Positions 1 through 8,796 of a stretch of DNA of 64,000 bases are shown here, one piece after another (position 1 is the stretch's first letter; each line of letters opens with the position of its first letter). The notes under the pieces were generated by a model. That model was not told where the DNA came from. It saw only the letters and a program-made list of their open reading frames with translations, and searched no databases. Position numbers and translations under genes: made by a program. Source of the stretch: Pseudomonas khavaziana. GTDB lineage: Bacteria > Pseudomonadota > Gammaproteobacteria > Pseudomonadales > Pseudomonadaceae. The stretch lies in assembly GCF_019145205.1 (NCBI RefSeq), contig NZ_JAHSTT010000001.1:62001-126000 (forward strand), written 5' to 3'.

Positions 1-362
1 CGGTGTACCCGGTGGCGCGTGCCAACAGCCGTCTGCTGATTCATCGGATCCAGCGCGACTGGTGCGGGCTGGTGGATGTGATTCTCGATTCGCGTTCCAA
101 AGAAGCCGCTCGGGTGCAGGCGCGCAAGGAACTGCGCGAGAGCCTGACCGGCGTTTCGCCGTTGTTCGCCGACAAACCTTTTTTCCTCAGTGAGGAACAA
201 AGCTTGGTGGATTGCTGCCTATTACCCATACTCTGGCGCTTGCCGATTCTGGGCATTGAACTGCCACGGCCGGCCAAGCCGTTGCTTGATTACATGGAGC
301 GCCAGTTTGCGCGTGAGGCTTTCCAGGCGAGTCTGTCTGGTGTCGAACGCGATATGCGCTAA
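1..362 (+). CDS. sspA: Stringent starvation protein A, C-terminal part (5' end outside window)
   Basis: This is the last ~120 residues of SspA, a glutathione S-transferase-fold protein without GST activity that binds RNA polymerase in stationary phase and under starvation. The sequence from [15 protein letters not shown] to the C-terminal [13 protein letters not shown] matches the all-helical C-terminal domain of the family, including the segment [21 protein letters not shown]. Bases 1-2 finish a codon begun upstream, and codons run from position 3. The stop is 17 bases before sspB, so the two are probably co-transcribed as sspAB. The start and the N-terminal thioredoxin-like domain are not in the window. 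Confidence 0.95.
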   Translation, partial: VYPVARANSRLLIHRIQRDWCGLVDVILDSRSKEAARVQARKELRESLTGVSPLFADKPFFLSEEQSLVDCCLLPILWRLPILGIELPRPAKPLLDYMERQFAREAFQASLSGVERDMR

Positions 363-379
363 GGCTTAAGGAGCCGTTG

Positions 380-799
380 ATGAACTCCAGTCGACCTTAC
401 CTGGTCCGCGCGCTCTATGAGTGGATTGTGGACAACGATTGCACCCCGCACATGCTGGTCAATTCCGAATTTCCTGCGGTTCAGGTACCGCAGGGTTTTG
501 CCAGTGACGGACAAATCGTGCTGAACGTGTCGCCCAGTGCCGTGCGCCACCTGCACATGGACAACGAAGCGGTGAGCTTCGAAGGGCGTTTCGGCGGTGT
601 GCCCCATACGCTGTTCGTGCCAATTGGTGCCATCCTCGGGATCTATGCCCGGGAAAATGGCCAAGGCATGGTGTTCGATCTGGAGTCGCCTTTCGAGGAC
701 GCCGAAACGATCGAAGGTGAAGGCGGTGATGATGTGCCGCCACCGGATACCGAGCCGCCGCGCCCTAGCGGTCGGCCGAGCTTGAAAGTGGTGAAGTAG
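380..799 (+). CDS. sspB: ClpXP protease specificity-enhancing factor SspB
   Basis: SspB is the adaptor that tethers ssrA-tagged polypeptides to ClpXP. The 139-residue protein has the family N-terminus (MNSSRPYLVRALYEWIVDN) and the folded substrate-binding domain up to about residue 100 (FGGVPHTLFVPIGAILGIYARENGQGM). An acidic, proline-rich linker follows, and the protein ends in the short basic/hydrophobic tail RPSLKVVK, which is the kind of ClpX-binding tail the family carries. ATG 380 is chosen over the overlapping TTG at 377 because GGAG (369-373) is well spaced from it. It is followed directly by an intrinsic terminator. Confidence 0.95.
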   Translation: MNSSRPYLVRALYEWIVDNDCTPHMLVNSEFPAVQVPQGFASDGQIVLNVSPSAVRHLHMDNEAVSFEGRFGGVPHTLFVPIGAILGIYARENGQGMVFDLESPFEDAETIEGEGGDDVPPPDTEPPRPSGRPSLKVVK

Positions 800-829
800 G
801 CGGATTACGCCTCCAGGCCCATGTGAAAA

Positions 830-860
830 ATGCCTCGACTGCTGTCGGGGCATTTTTTTT
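830..860 (+). terminator. Intrinsic terminator after sspB
   Basis: Arms ATGCCTCGAC (830-839) and GTCGGGGCAT (844-853) pair over 10 bp with one G-T pair. They close a 4-base loop and are followed by eight T residues (853-860). It lies 31 bases after the sspB stop and should end the sspAB transcript. Confidence 0.9.
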
Positions 861-958
861 GCGCGAAGGATATGGATGAAAGTCGCGCCGGAACGGTGAT
901 CGTACAACCACCATGGGCTATGATGCGGTCTTTAGTTCGCCGAGAAAGATGGTTCATC

Positions 959-1708
959 ATGGAAAACTCCAGCGCCGCTCCACGTCTTCCCCGCAAGCGT
1001 CGCAGCCTTGCCCAGGAATTGGTCACGGTGTTGTCCGAGCAGATCCGCGACGGCCAGCTCAAACGAGGCGACAAGCTGCCCACCGAGTCGGCAATCATGG
1101 ACGCCCATGGCGTCAGCCGCACTGTGGTGCGCGAAGCCATCTCGCGTCTGCAAGCGGCGGGGCAGGTAGAAACCCGTCACGGTATCGGCACCTTTGTGCT
1201 GGACACGCCAAGCCCCAGCGGTTTCCGCATTGACCCGGCCACCGTGGTGACCTTGCGTGATGTGCTGGCGATCCTGGAGCTGCGTATCAGCCTTGAAGTG
1301 GAGTCTGCGGGCCTAGCAGCCTTGCGTCGCAGTGATGCACAGCTGGCGGCCATGCGTGCGGCCCTCGATGCCCTGAACGAAAGCGCGGCCCATGCCGGCG
1401 ATGCGGTGGCTTCGGACTTTGCCTTCCATCTGGAAATTGCGTTGTCTACCGGCAACCGTTACTTCACCGACATCATGACCCACCTGGGCACCAGCATCAT
1501 TCCACGCACGCGCCTGAACTCAGCGCGCCTGGCCCATGATGACCAACAGCACTACATGAGCCGCCTGAGTCGCGAACACGAAGAAATTTATGAGGCGATT
1601 GCCCGCCAGGATTCGGATGCGGCACGTGCGGCCATGCGTCTGCATTTGACCAATAGCCGTGAGCGGCTGCGCCATGCCCATGAAGAGGCCGAGGCGCAGC
1701 GAGGTTGA
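959..1708 (+). CDS. GntR-family (FadR/FCD subfamily) transcriptional regulator, probable hexarate-catabolism repressor
   Basis: A 249-residue regulator. The N-terminal winged helix-turn-helix is at about residues 15-80 (LAQELVTVLSEQIRDGQLKRGDKLPTES... VSRTVVREAISRLQAAGQVETRHGIGTFV). An all-helical FCD ligand-binding domain follows (DVLAILELRISLEVESAGLAA ... FHLEIALSTGNRYF ... HEEIYEAIARQDSDAARAAMRLHL). FCD domains usually bind carboxylate metabolites through a metal. ATG 959 with GAGAAAG just upstream is preferred over longer starts, which would add a non-family N-terminus. It stands near the galactarate genes, so control of that cluster is likely, but this is inference from context. A phospholipase gene lies between it and kdgD. 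Confidence 0.85.
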   Translation: MENSSAAPRLPRKRRSLAQELVTVLSEQIRDGQLKRGDKLPTESAIMDAHGVSRTVVREAISRLQAAGQVETRHGIGTFVLDTPSPSGFRIDPATVVTLRDVLAILELRISLEVESAGLAALRRSDAQLAAMRAALDALNESAAHAGDAVASDFAFHLEIALSTGNRYFTDIMTHLGTSIIPRTRLNSARLAHDDQQHYMSRLSREHEEIYEAIARQDSDAARAAMRLHLTNSRERLRHAHEEAEAQRG

Positions 1709-1730
1709 AGGCTGGTTCGCCGCGATCCAA

Positions 1731-1837
1731 ATGTGGGAGGGGCGGTGCGACGATTCGACTTGCCCGCGAAGACGTCGGCCCAGCAAACATTGATGTCGGT
1801 TGACCCGCCGCTATCGGGAGCAAGCCCCCTCCCACAG
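1731..1837. repeat. Composite REP doublet with mismatched arms
   Basis: The right arm (about 1811-1837) is a standard copy of the GTGGGAGGGGGCTTGCTCCC family. The left arm starts with the same GTGGGAGGGG but continues into a different palindrome (GGTGCGACGATTCGACTTGC and onward). The two halves therefore belong to different REP families. The element fills most of the 161-base gap between the convergent GntR-regulator and phospholipase genes. Confidence 0.75.
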
Positions 1838-1869
1838 TTGATCTCCATTGCCTGGAGTATTGCGGCGAC

Positions 1870-3027
1870 TTAGCTGGTGGGTTGATTGGGCTTGTAGTCC
1901 TTGAGCAACAAATATGTACTCCAACCCCACCAATCATTGGTCCAGTGCTTGTCGTTCAGGTCATTGACGTCCTTGCGCCGCAGCACCTTGTCTCCCTCCA
2001 TCTTGAACAATGGCGAGAAGTTATTCGCCGGGTTTTGTGCCGCGTTCAAGTCGGGCACATACAGCGGTGCCTTGAACTCAGCCGGGGAGGGCGCGATACC
2101 GCTGATGAAGGTTTCGAAGATTTCATCCGCCGAGGCCTGTACCGCCCGTTTGACCTGCACGCGGTTGTCCGCGTCGATGTCATCGAAGTAGCGTTTATCC
2201 CCATAGGCATGCCATTGATCCCCCATGGCATTGCGCACCTTGAGCCCGAACTTGCTGTCTTCATCGTGCATGAAGCGGCTGATCAGCGAGCCGAGTTCAC
2301 CCGGCGTCACTACCGCTGCCAGTTGCTTGCGCGGTACGCGCAGGTGGCCGGCGGAAAACAGGTCAGTCAAGAAATGATCAGCAAAGCTGTTCATTGCATA
2401 AGCCAGCTCAAGGGCCTGGTCGGTGCCGGTTTGATGAGCCGCTAGGGCCTGTTGCAGTGCCGCTGTGTGGCCGGCCAGGTACGCCGACAGGGCCCACTCG
2501 CCGAAGTGGTCGGCATTGTCCGCCGCTAGTTTCAGGTAGCGCCCCAGTGGGAAGAGGGCTGAAACAGCGCTGCCGCCGCCGGTGATGCGATTCCACTCCT
2601 CGGACAACGTATCACCCAAGGCGTCATAGGCTTCGTGGGGCTGCTTGCCATCCTTGATCGCCTGCTTGACTGCGGCAATCTCCTTTTGCATCACCGCCAG
2701 GATCTTGTGGGCTTCTTCCCGGGAGGCGGGTAGCACTGCCAGAGAGTTGAAGGCGGCAGTGAAACGTTGCACGCGCTCGGCAGGGGAGGCGCCATCGCTG
2801 ATCGCTTGACCCGGAATGCCATAGAAATCGCCGCCCAGGGCAATCATTTGGCCGTAGGTCAGCGCGAGTCCGTTGGGCAGGTGCAGCTCGACTTGGTACG
2901 CAGGAGTTGCCGGCGCGTCCTTGGCGAAGCGAAGCAGGGTTTCATCGCCGATGGCGGTGTGTTCACCCCCTTCGAAACGTAAGGACGGCAACTGTTTTTC
3001 TGGTGCAGCGAGTTCTAGACCTGACAT
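1870..3027 (-). CDS. Zinc-dependent metallophospholipase C (PC-PLC family of Pseudomonas/Legionella)
   Basis: A 385-residue protein, about 42 kDa, resembling the phosphatidylcholine-hydrolysing phospholipase C family described from P. fluorescens and Legionella (PlcA/PlcB/PlcC). The clearest motif, near residue 215, is FADHFLTDLFSAGH. Its H-x3-D-x5-H spacing matches zinc ligands of the Bacillus PLC/S1-P1 nuclease fold. Other candidate ligands are the early GGEHTAIGDE, the helix DHFGEWALSAYLAGH and FMHDED. No Sec signal peptide is visible at the N-terminus (MSGLELAAPEKQ). The ribosome site AGGAG lies just upstream of ATG 3027. A perfect LexA-type box sits 37 bases upstream of the start codon. 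Family assignment is from motif and length only; the substrate is not shown by the sequence. Confidence 0.7.
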   Translation of the reverse strand: MSGLELAAPEKQLPSLRFEGGEHTAIGDETLLRFAKDAPATPAYQVELHLPNGLALTYGQMIALGGDFYGIPGQAISDGASPAERVQRFTAAFNSLAVLPASREEAHKILAVMQKEIAAVKQAIKDGKQPHEAYDALGDTLSEEWNRITGGGSAVSALFPLGRYLKLAADNADHFGEWALSAYLAGHTAALQQALAAHQTGTDQALELAYAMNSFADHFLTDLFSAGHLRVPRKQLAAVVTPGELGSLISRFMHDEDSKFGLKVRNAMGDQWHAYGDKRYFDDIDADNRVQVKRAVQASADEIFETFISGIAPSPAEFKAPLYVPDLNAAQNPANNFSPLFKMEGDKVLRRKDVNDLNDKHWTNDWWGWSTYLLLKDYKPNQPTS

Positions 3028-3063
3028 GTTAGCTCCTTGCTATGTCGTAGGAATCTTCCTTGT

Positions 3064-3085
3064 TAGCTGTATATATATACAGCTA
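3064..3085. promoter_or_regulatory. Perfect LexA (SOS) box upstream of the phospholipase C gene
   Basis: Positions 3064-3085 form a 22-base perfect palindrome. Its core, 3067-3082, reads CTGTATATATATACAG, which is identical to the enterobacterial LexA consensus and fits the CTGT-N8-ACAG rule for gammaproteobacterial LexA. It overlaps the predicted transcription start of the minus-strand phospholipase gene and lies 177 bases upstream of kdgD, so the phospholipase is the likelier target. Confidence 0.75.
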
Positions 3086-3090
3086 CCCTG

Positions 3091-3118
3091 AGCATAAAGG
3101 AGAAATTTCCTACGTCAA
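3091..3118 (-). promoter_or_regulatory. Predicted promoter of the phospholipase C gene
   Basis: On the minus strand, a -35 of TTGACG (3118-3113) and a -10 of TATGCT (3096-3091) are separated by 16 bases. This would start transcription near 3084, at the edge of the LexA-type palindrome, so LexA bound there would block the promoter. It is a pattern match only. Confidence 0.4.
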
Positions 3119-3168
3119 GAAGCATTGTTAAGCGTGCCGGCTTTGCGATGAGCCGCGATGAATTGCAG

Positions 3169-3203
3169 TTGACGAATCTTTTTATAGTTGTACGATGACG
3201 TAC
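3169..3203 (+). promoter_or_regulatory. Predicted kdgD promoter with overlapping operator-like inverted repeat
   Basis: TTGACG (3169-3174) and TACGAT (3191-3196), 16 bases apart, form a plausible sigma-70 promoter. The inverted repeat GTACG-N4-CGTAC at 3190-3203 covers the -10. That is the position expected for a repressor site, and the GntR-type regulator encoded at 959-1708 is the natural candidate. An alternative -10, TATAGT at 3183-3188, has no well-spaced -35. Confidence 0.4.
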
Positions 3204-3262
3204 GACATTAAAAATCAACAACAACCTTTCGTTAGAAAGTCTTCGCCCAGGGTGTTCGAATA

Positions 3263-4174
3263 ATGAATCCACAAGAACTGAAGTCCATCCTCTCCCACGG
3301 TCTGCTGTCTTTCCCGGTGACCGATTTCACTGCCCAGGGTGATTTCCACCAGGCGGGCTATATCAAGCGCCTGGAATGGCTGGCCCCTTATGGCGCCACC
3401 GCCTTGTTTGCAGCGGGCGGCACCGGTGAATTTTTCTCTCTCGCCGCCAGTGAATACTCCCAAGTGGTAAAAACCGCTGTTGATACCTGCGCCACCAGTG
3501 TGCCGATCCTGGCCGGTGTGGGCGGTGCGACCCGTCAGGCCATCGAGTACGCCCAAGAGGCCGAACGCCTCGGTGCCAAAGGCTTGCTGCTGCTGCCACA
3601 CTACCTCACCGAAGCCAGCCAGGACGGGGTCGCCGCCCATGTTGAAGCAGTGTGCAAGTCGGTCAAGATCGGTGTTGTGGTCTACAACCGCAATGTCTGC
3701 CGCCTGACCGCGCCGCTGCTGGAACGCCTGGCCGAGCGCTGCCCGAACCTGATCGGCTACAAGGATGGCTTGGGTGATATCGAGTTGATGGTGTCTATCC
3801 GTCGTCGCCTCGGCGACCGTTTCAGCTACCTCGGCGGCCTGCCGACTGCAGAGGTTTACGCCGCGGCCTACAAGGCCCTGGGGGTTCCGGTGTACTCCTC
3901 GGCAGTGTTCAACTTCATCCCCAAAACCGCGATGGATTTCTACCACGCCATTGCCCGCGAAGATCACGCCACCGTTGGCAAGATCATCGATGACTTCTTC
4001 CTGCCGTACCTGGATATCCGTAACCGCAAGGCCGGTTACGCGGTGAGCATCGTCAAGGCCGGTGCGAAAATCGTCGGTTATGACGCCGGGCCGGTGCGCA
4101 CGCCGCTCACTGACCTGCTGCCCGAAGAGTATGAAGCCCTGGCCGCGCTGATCGACAAGCAAGGCCCGCAGTAA
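3263..4174 (+). CDS. kdgD: 5-dehydro-4-deoxyglucarate dehydratase
   Basis: KdgD (EC 4.2.1.41) decarboxylates and dehydrates 5-dehydro-4-deoxy-D-glucarate to 2,5-dioxopentanoate. The 303-residue protein is a DapA-like TIM barrel with the substrate loop [11 protein letters not shown] (about residues 49-59), the conserved tyrosine region VVVYNRN, and the Schiff-base lysine in [10 protein letters not shown] (about residue 168). Length is typical. It is followed by an intrinsic hairpin and then by the dehydrogenase that consumes its product, so the two are consecutive pathway steps. Confidence 0.93.
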   Translation: MNPQELKSILSHGLLSFPVTDFTAQGDFHQAGYIKRLEWLAPYGATALFAAGGTGEFFSLAASEYSQVVKTAVDTCATSVPILAGVGGATRQAIEYAQEAERLGAKGLLLLPHYLTEASQDGVAAHVEAVCKSVKIGVVVYNRNVCRLTAPLLERLAERCPNLIGYKDGLGDIELMVSIRRRLGDRFSYLGGLPTAEVYAAAYKALGVPVYSSAVFNFIPKTAMDFYHAIAREDHATVGKIIDDFFLPYLDIRNRKAGYAVSIVKAGAKIVGYDAGPVRTPLTDLLPEEYEALAALIDKQGPQ

Positions 4175-4183
4175 ATTATCCAC

Positions 4184-4211
4184 AAGGCCGCTGAGCAATC
4201 AGCGGCCTTTT
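4184..4211 (+). terminator. Intrinsic terminator-like hairpin between kdgD and the downstream dehydrogenase
   Basis: AAGGCCGCTGA (4184-4194) pairs perfectly with TCAGCGGCCTT (4199-4209) across a GCAA tetraloop and is followed by a short T run. The dehydrogenase ribosome-binding site begins only a few bases later, so this probably attenuates rather than separates the operon. Confidence 0.7.
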
Positions 4212-4228
4212 GCGTCAGGAGAAGATTC

Positions 4229-5674
4229 GTGTCCCAAGCACAGCGTTTTGAGAACTACATCAACGGCGAATGGGTGACCGGCGCCGATTACTGCGTCAAT
4301 ATCAACCCGTCGGATGTGTCCGATGTCATTGGCGACTATGCCAAGGCGGATGTGGCCCAAGTCAACACGGCCATCGACGCCGCCCGCGCCGCGTTCGCGG
4401 GCTGGTCGACTTCCGGCATCCAGGCGCGCCACGATGCCCTGGACAAAGTCGGCAGCGAAATCCTCGCCCGTCGTGAAGAACTCGGCACCCTGCTGGCCCG
4501 TGAAGAGGGCAAGACCCTGCCCGAGGCCATCGGCGAAGTGACCCGCGCCGGCAATATCTTCAAGTTCTTCGCCGGTGAATGCCTGCGCCTGTCGGGTGAT
4601 TACGTGCCGTCGGTACGCCCGGGCGTCAACGTTGAAGTCACTCGTGAAGCCCTTGGTGTGGTCGGCCTGATCACCCCGTGGAACTTTCCGATTGCCATCC
4701 CCGCGTGGAAGATCGCCCCGGCCCTGGCCTACGGCAATTGCGTGGTGATCAAGCCCGCCGAACTGGTGCCGGGTTGTGCCTGGGCCCTGGCGGAAATCAT
4801 CTCCCGAGCCGGTTTCCCGGCGGGCGTGTTCAACCTGGTAATGGGCAGCGGCCGTGTGGTTGGCGATGTGTTGGTCAACAGCCCGAAGGTCGATGGCATC
4901 AGTTTCACCGGCTCCGTTGGCGTGGGCCGTCAGATCGCCGTCAGCTGTGTATCGCGCCAGGCCAAGGTGCAATTGGAAATGGGCGGCAAGAACCCGCAGA
5001 TTATCCTCGATGACGCCGACCTCAAGCAGGCTGTCGAGCTGTCGGTACAGAGCGCGTTTTACTCCACCGGCCAGCGTTGCACCGCGTCGAGCCGCTTGAT
5101 TGTCACTGCGGGTATTCACGACCAGTTTGTTGCGGCCATGGCCGAGCGCATGCGGTCGATCAAGGTCGGCCACGCGCTGCAAAGCGGCACCGACATCGGC
5201 CCGGTGGTTTCCCAGGCCCAGTTGGACCAGGACCTGAAATACATCGACATTGGCCAAAGCGAAGGTGCGCGGCTGGTGAGCGGCGGTGGCCTGGTGACCT
5301 GCGACACCGAAGGCTATTACCTGGCGCCGACATTGTTTGCCGACAGCGAAGCCGCCATGCGTATCAGCCGCGAAGAAATCTTCGGCCCGGTGGCCAATGT
5401 GGTACGCGTGGCGGACTACGAAGCGGCACTGGCCATGGCCAACGACACCGAGTTCGGCCTGTCGGCGGGGATCGCCACCACCTCGTTGAAATACGCCAAC
5501 CACTTCAAGCGCCACTCCCAGGCCGGGATGGTGATGGTCAACCTGCCGACTGCGGGTGTGGATTATCACGTTCCGTTTGGCGGCCGTAAGGGCTCATCCT
5601 ACGGTTCGCGTGAACAAGGTCGCTATGCGCAAGAGTTCTACACCGTGGTGAAAACCAGCTACATCGGTTCGTAA
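4229..5674 (+). CDS. 2,5-dioxovalerate (alpha-ketoglutaric semialdehyde) dehydrogenase
   Basis: An NAD(P)-dependent aldehyde dehydrogenase of 481 residues that would oxidise the KdgD product to 2-oxoglutarate. Family features are visible: TPWNFPIAIPAWKIAPALAYGN (cofactor site and oxyanion Asn), FTGSVGVGRQI, the general-base Glu in VQLEMGGKNPQII (about residue 252), the nucleophile Cys in TGQRCTASSRLIV (about residue 286), and EEIFGPV. The start is GTG 4229, preceded by CAGGAGAAG. The specific substrate is inferred from its place after kdgD and before garD. It could also be described as a general succinate-semialdehyde-type ALDH. Confidence 0.88.
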   Translation: MSQAQRFENYINGEWVTGADYCVNINPSDVSDVIGDYAKADVAQVNTAIDAARAAFAGWSTSGIQARHDALDKVGSEILARREELGTLLAREEGKTLPEAIGEVTRAGNIFKFFAGECLRLSGDYVPSVRPGVNVEVTREALGVVGLITPWNFPIAIPAWKIAPALAYGNCVVIKPAELVPGCAWALAEIISRAGFPAGVFNLVMGSGRVVGDVLVNSPKVDGISFTGSVGVGRQIAVSCVSRQAKVQLEMGGKNPQIILDDADLKQAVELSVQSAFYSTGQRCTASSRLIVTAGIHDQFVAAMAERMRSIKVGHALQSGTDIGPVVSQAQLDQDLKYIDIGQSEGARLVSGGGLVTCDTEGYYLAPTLFADSEAAMRISREEIFGPVANVVRVADYEAALAMANDTEFGLSAGIATTSLKYANHFKRHSQAGMVMVNLPTAGVDYHVPFGGRKGSSYGSREQGRYAQEFYTVVKTSYIGS

Positions 5675-5686
5675 TACCGGTTTCAC

Positions 5687-5787
5687 TGTAGGAGCGGGCT
5701 TGCTCGCGAAGAACGTCAACGATTACGCGCGCATTCAGGATGTACGCGGAGCCTGCGAGTTTTTCGCGAGCAAGCTTGCTCCTACAG
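5687..5787. repeat. REP doublet, TGTAGGAGCGAGCTTGCTCGCGAA family
   Basis: Inverted arms TGTAGGAGCGGGCTTGCTCG (from 5687) and CGAGCAAGCTTGCTCCTACA (to 5786) flank about 55 bases of spacer. The element lies between the dehydrogenase and transporter genes. Four more members of this family are in the window (44501, 51499, 55511, 59016). Confidence 0.9.
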
Positions 5788-5852
5788 GGGACGGTACCCA
5801 GCAATACATAACTATTACCCGCAAAAAAAATAATTAGTGGGAGTACTTCTAC

Positions 5853-7217
5853 ATGCAAGCGACCAAGCCGACCCATGTCCGCTATTTGATCCTGCTCATG
5901 CTGTTCCTGGTGACCACGATCAACTACGCCGACCGGGCCACCATCGCCATCGCCGGTTCCAGCCTGCAAAAAGACCTCGGCATCGACGCGGTCACCCTCG
6001 GTTATATCTTTTCCGCTTTCGGTTGGGCCTACGTTGCCGGGCAAATCCCCGGCGGCTGGCTGCTCGATCGCTTCGGCTCGAAAAAAGTCTATGCCCTGAG
6101 CATTTTCACTTGGTCCTTGTTTACCGTGCTGCAAGGCTATGTCGGTGAATTTGGCGTTTCCACCGCCGTAGTCGCGCTGTTCATGCTGCGCTTTATGGTG
6201 GGCCTGGCCGAGGCCCCCTCGTTTCCGGGCAATGCCCGTATCGTTGCAGCGTGGTTTCCAACGGCTGAACGTGGCACCGCATCAGCGATCTTCAACTCGG
6301 CGCAATACTTCGCCACGGTGTTGTTCGCGCCGCTGATGGGCTGGATCGTCTATCGCTTCGGCTGGCAGCACGTGTTTATCGTGATGGGCGTGATCGGCAT
6401 CATTTTCTCGCTGATATGGCTTAAAGTTATCCACAGCCCGCGCCAGCATCCGATGATCAACGAAGCTGAGTTCAATCACATCGCGGCCAATGGCGCGATG
6501 GTTGATATGGACCAGGACAAGGGCAAGGGTAAGAAAACCGACGGGCCGAAGTGGGATTACATCCGGCAATTGCTGACTAATCGCATGATGCTCGGCGTTT
6601 ATCTGGGCCAGTACTGCATCAACGGCATCACTTACTTCTTCCTGACGTGGTTCCCCGTGTACCTGGTGCAAGACCGTGGCATGACCATCCTCAAGGCTGG
6701 TTTCATCGCCTCGTTGCCGGCGATCTGCGGCTTTATCGGCGGCGTGCTGGGCGGGGTGATTTCCGATTACCTGCTGCGCAAGGGCCACTCGCTGACTTTT
6801 GCCCGCAAGGCGCCGATCATTGCGGGCCTGCTGGTGTCCAGCAGCATCATTGCGTGTAACTACGTCGATGTTGAATGGATGGTCGTGGGCTTCATGGCGC
6901 TGGCCTTCTTCGGTAAAGGCGTTGGCGCACTGGGTTGGGCGGTGGTGTCGGACACCTCGCCGAAACAGATCGCCGGCCTCAGTGGTGGCTTGTTCAACAC
7001 CTTCGGTAACCTGGCTTCGATCACCACGCCGATCGTGATCGGCTACATCATCAGCACCACTGGCTCGTTCAAATGGGCCCTGGTGTTTGTTGGTGCCAAC
7101 GCCCTGGTGGCAGTGTTCAGCTACCTGGTGATTGTCGGCCCGATCAAGCGCGTGGTGCTCAAGGAGCCACCCACCAAAGGCCCGGAGTTGACCAACCTTT
7201 CCCAAGCGCATTCCTGA
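5853..7217 (+). CDS. MFS transporter, probable glucarate/galactarate symporter
   Basis: A 454-residue major facilitator of the anion:cation symporter (GudP/GarP-like) group with about 12 hydrophobic segments. The N-terminal helix carries the family's [15 protein letters not shown], followed by [24 protein letters not shown] (motif A, cytoplasmic loop 2-3) and [23 protein letters not shown] hydrophilic central loop ([20 protein letters not shown]) divides the two halves. Its place between the hexarate dehydrogenase and galactarate dehydratase genes supports hexarate uptake across the inner membrane. Whether it takes glucarate, galactarate or both cannot be read from the sequence. Confidence 0.85.
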   Translation: MQATKPTHVRYLILLMLFLVTTINYADRATIAIAGSSLQKDLGIDAVTLGYIFSAFGWAYVAGQIPGGWLLDRFGSKKVYALSIFTWSLFTVLQGYVGEFGVSTAVVALFMLRFMVGLAEAPSFPGNARIVAAWFPTAERGTASAIFNSAQYFATVLFAPLMGWIVYRFGWQHVFIVMGVIGIIFSLIWLKVIHSPRQHPMINEAEFNHIAANGAMVDMDQDKGKGKKTDGPKWDYIRQLLTNRMMLGVYLGQYCINGITYFFLTWFPVYLVQDRGMTILKAGFIASLPAICGFIGGVLGGVISDYLLRKGHSLTFARKAPIIAGLLVSSSIIACNYVDVEWMVVGFMALAFFGKGVGALGWAVVSDTSPKQIAGLSGGLFNTFGNLASITTPIVIGYIISTTGSFKWALVFVGANALVAVFSYLVIVGPIKRVVLKEPPTKGPELTNLSQAHS

Positions 7218-7227
7218 GGTTCGTGTG

Positions 7228-8781
7228 ATGCAGTTGATTGAACATGCCGACTCGCCGCGCTCGATCCGTTTGCACGAGCGCGACAACGTAGTGATCGTGG
7301 TGAACGACCAGGGCGTGCCGGCGGGCACTGAATTTCCCGACGGCCTGGTCACCGTGGACTTTATTCCCCAGAGCCACAAGGTGACCCTGGAAGATATCCC
7401 CGAGGGCGGCCGGATCATTCGCTACGGCCAGATCATCGGTTATGCCTTGGCGCCAATACCCCGTGGCAGTTGGGTGCAGGAGGATCAGCTGCGCATGCCT
7501 ACCGCGCCGCCCCTGGACAGCCTTCCGCTGTCCACCGAAGTACCGGAAACCCAGGCACCGCTGGAGGGGTTTACCTTTGAGGGCTATCGCAATGCCGATG
7601 GCACGGTGGGCACGCGCAATATCCTCGGCATCACCACCACCGTGCAGTGCGTTACCGGTGTGCTGGACCATGCAGTCAAGCGCATCAAGGATGAGTTGCT
7701 GCCCAAATACCCGTATGTCGATGATGTAGTGGCACTGACTCACAGCTACGGCTGCGGCGTGGCGATCACGGCGACGGATGCCTATATCCCGATCCGTACT
7801 GTACGTAACCTGGCACGTAACCCGAACCTGGGCGGCGAAGCCCTGGTGATCAGCCTGGGCTGCGAGAAACTGCAGGCCGGGCAGGTGATGCACGACAACG
7901 ACAGCTCCGTGGACCTGAGCGAGCCATGGCTGTACCGCTTGCAGGACTCCAGTCACGGTTTTACCGAAATGATCGAACAGATCATGGAACTGGCCGAAGT
8001 GCGTTTGAAAAAACTCGACCTGCGCCGCCGGGAAACCGTGCCGGCCTCGGAGCTGATCCTGGGCATGCAGTGTGGCGGCAGTGATGCGTTTTCCGGCATC
8101 ACCGCCAACCCGGCGCTGGGGTATGCCTCTGACCTGCTGCTGCGGGCTGGGGCGACGGTAATGTTCTCCGAAGTGACGGAAGTGCGCGACGCGATTTACC
8201 TGCTGACGTCACGCGCGCAGAACGAGGACGTCGCCCGTGAGCTGGTCAGGGAAATGGATTGGTATGATCGTTACCTGGCCAAGGGCGAAGCGGACCGCAG
8301 CGCCAATACCACCCCGGGGAACAAGAAGGGTGGTCTGTCGAATATCGTCGAGAAGTCCTTGGGCTCTATCGTCAAATCCGGCAGCAGCGCGATCAATGGC
8401 GTGCTCGGCCCGGGTGAGCGTTTCAAGGGCAAAGGGCTGATCTTCTGCGCTACACCGGCCAGTGATTTCGTGTGCGGTACTTTGCAACTGGCGGCCGGGA
8501 TGAACCTGCATGTGTTCACAACCGGGCGCGGCACGCCCTACGGGTTGGCGATGGCGCCGGTGGTTAAGGTGTCGACCCGCACTGAGCTGGCCCAGCGCTG
8601 GCCGGACCTGATCGATATCGACGCCGGGCGCATTGCCACCGGGCGCGCGAGCATCGAGGAGCTGGGCTGGGAGTTGTTTCACTTCTACCTGGACGTGGCC
8701 AGTGGCAGGAAGCAGACGTGGGCGGAGCATCATAAGCTGCATAACGACATCACGCTGTTCAACCCGGCGCCGATTACCTGA
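7228..8781 (+). CDS. garD: Galactarate dehydratase
   Basis: GarD (EC 4.2.1.42) dehydrates galactarate (mucate) to 5-dehydro-4-deoxyglucarate, the KdgD substrate. The protein has 517 residues: an N-terminal SAF-type domain (about 1-95; [35 protein letters not shown]), a linker, and the UxaA/GarD catalytic part with [28 protein letters not shown] and [28 protein letters not shown] 7228 is preferred to the overlapping GTG 7225 for spacing from GAGG (7216-7219). It starts 10 bases after the transporter stop, so the two are translationally close. No glucarate dehydratase (gudD) is in the window. Confidence 0.93.
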   Translation: MQLIEHADSPRSIRLHERDNVVIVVNDQGVPAGTEFPDGLVTVDFIPQSHKVTLEDIPEGGRIIRYGQIIGYALAPIPRGSWVQEDQLRMPTAPPLDSLPLSTEVPETQAPLEGFTFEGYRNADGTVGTRNILGITTTVQCVTGVLDHAVKRIKDELLPKYPYVDDVVALTHSYGCGVAITATDAYIPIRTVRNLARNPNLGGEALVISLGCEKLQAGQVMHDNDSSVDLSEPWLYRLQDSSHGFTEMIEQIMELAEVRLKKLDLRRRETVPASELILGMQCGGSDAFSGITANPALGYASDLLLRAGATVMFSEVTEVRDAIYLLTSRAQNEDVARELVREMDWYDRYLAKGEADRSANTTPGNKKGGLSNIVEKSLGSIVKSGSSAINGVLGPGERFKGKGLIFCATPASDFVCGTLQLAAGMNLHVFTTGRGTPYGLAMAPVVKVSTRTELAQRWPDLIDIDAGRIATGRASIEELGWELFHFYLDVASGRKQTWAEHHKLHNDITLFNPAPIT

Positions 8782-8796
8782 GACCGAGTCGCCTGC

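Noticed and set aside
1870..3027. The phospholipase gene as part of a prophage or bacteriocin module, suggested by the SOS box
   Set aside because: No phage, holin, lysin, tail or immunity-like gene flanks it. Neighbours on both sides are hexarate catabolism genes and base composition does not change.
4199..5569. A 456-codon minus-strand frame opposite the 2,5-dioxovalerate dehydrogenase gene, with similar long antisense frames opposite kdgD, the MFS transporter gene and mreB
   Set aside because: The composition is His/Gln/Gly-rich, typical of the reverse complement of high-GC coding DNA, and there is no recognisable domain.
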